Part shown: positions 63,077 to 64,000 of the stretch, piece by piece | Position numbering within the stretch: position 1 is the stretch's first letter | Layout of the letters: each line of letters opens with the position of its first letter | Source: Bog-473 sp963756025 | Lineage (GTDB): Bacteria; Actinomycetota; Acidimicrobiia; Acidimicrobiales; RAAP-2 | Length of the DNA: 64,000 nt | Direction: 5' to 3' | Assembly: GCA_963756025.1 (NCBI GenBank) | Contig: CAVWMF010000007.1 | Coordinates: forward strand, 868,001 to 932,000 | The notes under the pieces: model-generated | Seen by the model: only the letters and a program-made list of their open reading frames with translations | What the model was told of the DNA's origin: nothing | Databases searched by the model: none | Program-made: the position numbers and the translations under genes

Positions 63077-64000
63077 TCAGCCGACCGAGCCTTCCATCTG
63101 GAGCTCGATCAACCGGCTCCACTCCACTGCGTACTCCATCGGAAGCGTCCGGGTGACCGGCTCGATGAACCCGTTGACGATCATCCCCATCGCCTGGCTC
63201 TCCGAGAGGCCCCGGCTCATCAGGTAGAAGAGCTGGTCGTCGCCGACCTTCGACACGGTGGCCTCGTGGCCGATCCGGGCGTCGCGCTCACCGACCTCCA
63301 TGTAGGGCTTGGTCTCCGAGGTCGACGCATCGTCGAGGAGGAGCGCATCGCAGCGCACGAACGATTTGGCCCCGGTTGCTCCCGGATCGACGTGCACCTT
63401 GCCCCGATAGGTGGTGATGCCGCCGTCCTTGGAGATCGACTTGGAGACGATCGTCGACGTCGTCTCGGGAGCGACGTGGAACATTTTGGCCCCGGCATCC
63501 TGATGCTGCCCCGCGCCGGCATAGGCGACCGAGAGCACCTCGCCCGAGGCCTTGGGGCCCATGAGGTAGACCGACGGGTACTTGATGGTCAACCGTGACC
63601 CGATGTTGCCGTCGATCCATTCGACGTGGGCTTCCGCTTCGCACCGGGCCCGCTTCGTGACGAGGTTGTAGACGTTCGTCGACCAGTTCTGGATCGTCGT
63701 ATAGGTGATCCGCGCCCCCTCGAGAGCGACCAGCTCGACCACGGCCGAATGCAGCGAGTCGGTCGAATAGACGGGAGCCGAGCAGCCCTCGATGTAGTGC
63801 ACCTGGGAGCCCACGTCGGCGATGATCAGCGTGCGCTCGAACTGCCCCATGTTCTCTGCGTTGATCCTGAAATACGCCTGCAGGGGCATTTCGACCTTGA
63901 CGCCGGGCGGCACGTAGATGAACGACCCGCCCGACCACACGGCGGAGTTGAGGGCGGCGAACTTGTTGTCGTTGGGGGGTATCAGCGTCCCGAACCAGCG
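63077..64000 (-). CDS. sufB: SufB scaffold subunit, N-terminus beyond the window
   Basis: The C-terminal 307 residues of SufB, the scaffold on which clusters form. The frame is open to the window edge. FGTLIPPNDNKFAALNSAVWSGGSFIYVPPGV, YFRINAENMGQFERTLII, YIEGCSAP, SRLTIKYPSVYLMGPKASGEVLSVA and SFVRCDALLLDDASTSETKPYMEV are canonical. The catalytic Cys and Glu of SufB are in this last stretch (RCDALL and nearby Glu). It ends at 63077. The next gene on this strand is the four-cysteine protein, after which an inverted crotonase gene separates it from sufD. Confidence 0.96.
   Translation of the reverse strand, partial: RWFGTLIPPNDNKFAALNSAVWSGGSFIYVPPGVKVEMPLQAYFRINAENMGQFERTLIIADVGSQVHYIEGCSAPVYSTDSLHSAVVELVALEGARITYTTIQNWSTNVYNLVTKRARCEAEAHVEWIDGNIGSRLTIKYPSVYLMGPKASGEVLSVAYAGAGQHQDAGAKMFHVAPETTSTIVSKSISKDGGITTYRGKVHVDPGATGAKSFVRCDALLLDDASTSETKPYMEVGERDARIGHEATVSKVGDDQLFYLMSRGLSESQAMGMIVNGFIEPVTRTLPMEYAVEWSRLIELQMEGSVG

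Overview
The window is a high-GC, gene-dense bacterial chromosome segment of about 64 kb. The evidence points to an actinobacterium, most likely class Acidimicrobiia. Supporting signs are the codon bias, a homodimeric actinobacterial-type pyruvate dehydrogenase E1 (AceE) with a separate lipoylated E2 and Lpd, a SufC/SufS/SufU iron-sulfur system with SufB and SufD, a CPWAWITSRW reductase of the mycothiol-dependent Rv2466c type, an LCP cell-wall ligase, and a secreted protein built of YWLAAADGGVFSFG repeats. I recall such repeats from Acidimicrobiia, but no search was possible. I see no tRNA, rRNA, IS element, prophage or CRISPR array.

Layout. 1-10.8 kb: a 5'-truncated fabH, a nucleotidyltransferase, a 0.5 kb spacer with 35-bp repeats, then SDR, aldehyde dehydrogenase, DNA glycosylase (tag), Zn-alcohol dehydrogenase, arylsulfatase and a polytopic GT39-like membrane protein. 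10.8-17.8 kb: a tightly overlapping minus-strand cell-surface glycan operon (rmlB, rmlD, UDP-glucose dehydrogenase, UDP-glucuronate decarboxylase, two GT2 enzymes, and a secreted protein with two retropepsin-like domains). 17.9-22 kb: birA divergent from a biotin-dependent acyl-CoA carboxylase alpha subunit, an M20 amidohydrolase and an ABM protein. 22-25.6 kb: a compositionally different three-gene module (HExxH/VWA protein, MoxR-type AAA+ ATPase, LRV-solenoid membrane protein), the best candidate for an undescribed system. 25.6-37.4 kb: GNAT, an acyl-CoA mutase, a VKOR/DUF929 disulfide pair, an ArsR-SRPBCC regulator, CtaG, aldo/keto reductase, a rhodanese-ThiF protein, nitroreductase, surface proteins and cob(I)alamin adenosyltransferase. 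37.4-49 kb: metH, then a lipoate/2-oxoacid dehydrogenase block (LipB-LipA in one polypeptide, E2, Lpd, RNase HI, divergent aceE). 49-53.4 kb: Rrf2 regulator, HhH-GPD protein, thiE, a degenerate alpha/beta hydrolase, acyl-CoA dehydrogenase, MBL hydrolase. 53.5-64 kb: two iron-sulfur assembly clusters, sufC-sufS-sufU (+) and sufB-x-[crotonase]-sufD-Rieske-sufC (-), with an LCP protein and small genes between.

How it fits together. Lipoate synthesis and attachment serve the E2 of the pyruvate dehydrogenase complex, and LipA needs Fe-S clusters from Suf. Adenosyltransferase supplies AdoCbl to the mutase, while MetH uses methylcobalamin. BirA biotinylates the carboxylase next door. The glycan operon and the LCP protein together suggest a rhamnose/xylose-containing wall polymer.

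Quality caveat. About a dozen genes, several of them normally essential (lpd, sufD, sufU, birA), carry a single-base frameshift, mostly an apparent extra base and often in short G/C runs. I read these as sequence or assembly errors rather than pseudogenes, and I give full-length gene spans across them.
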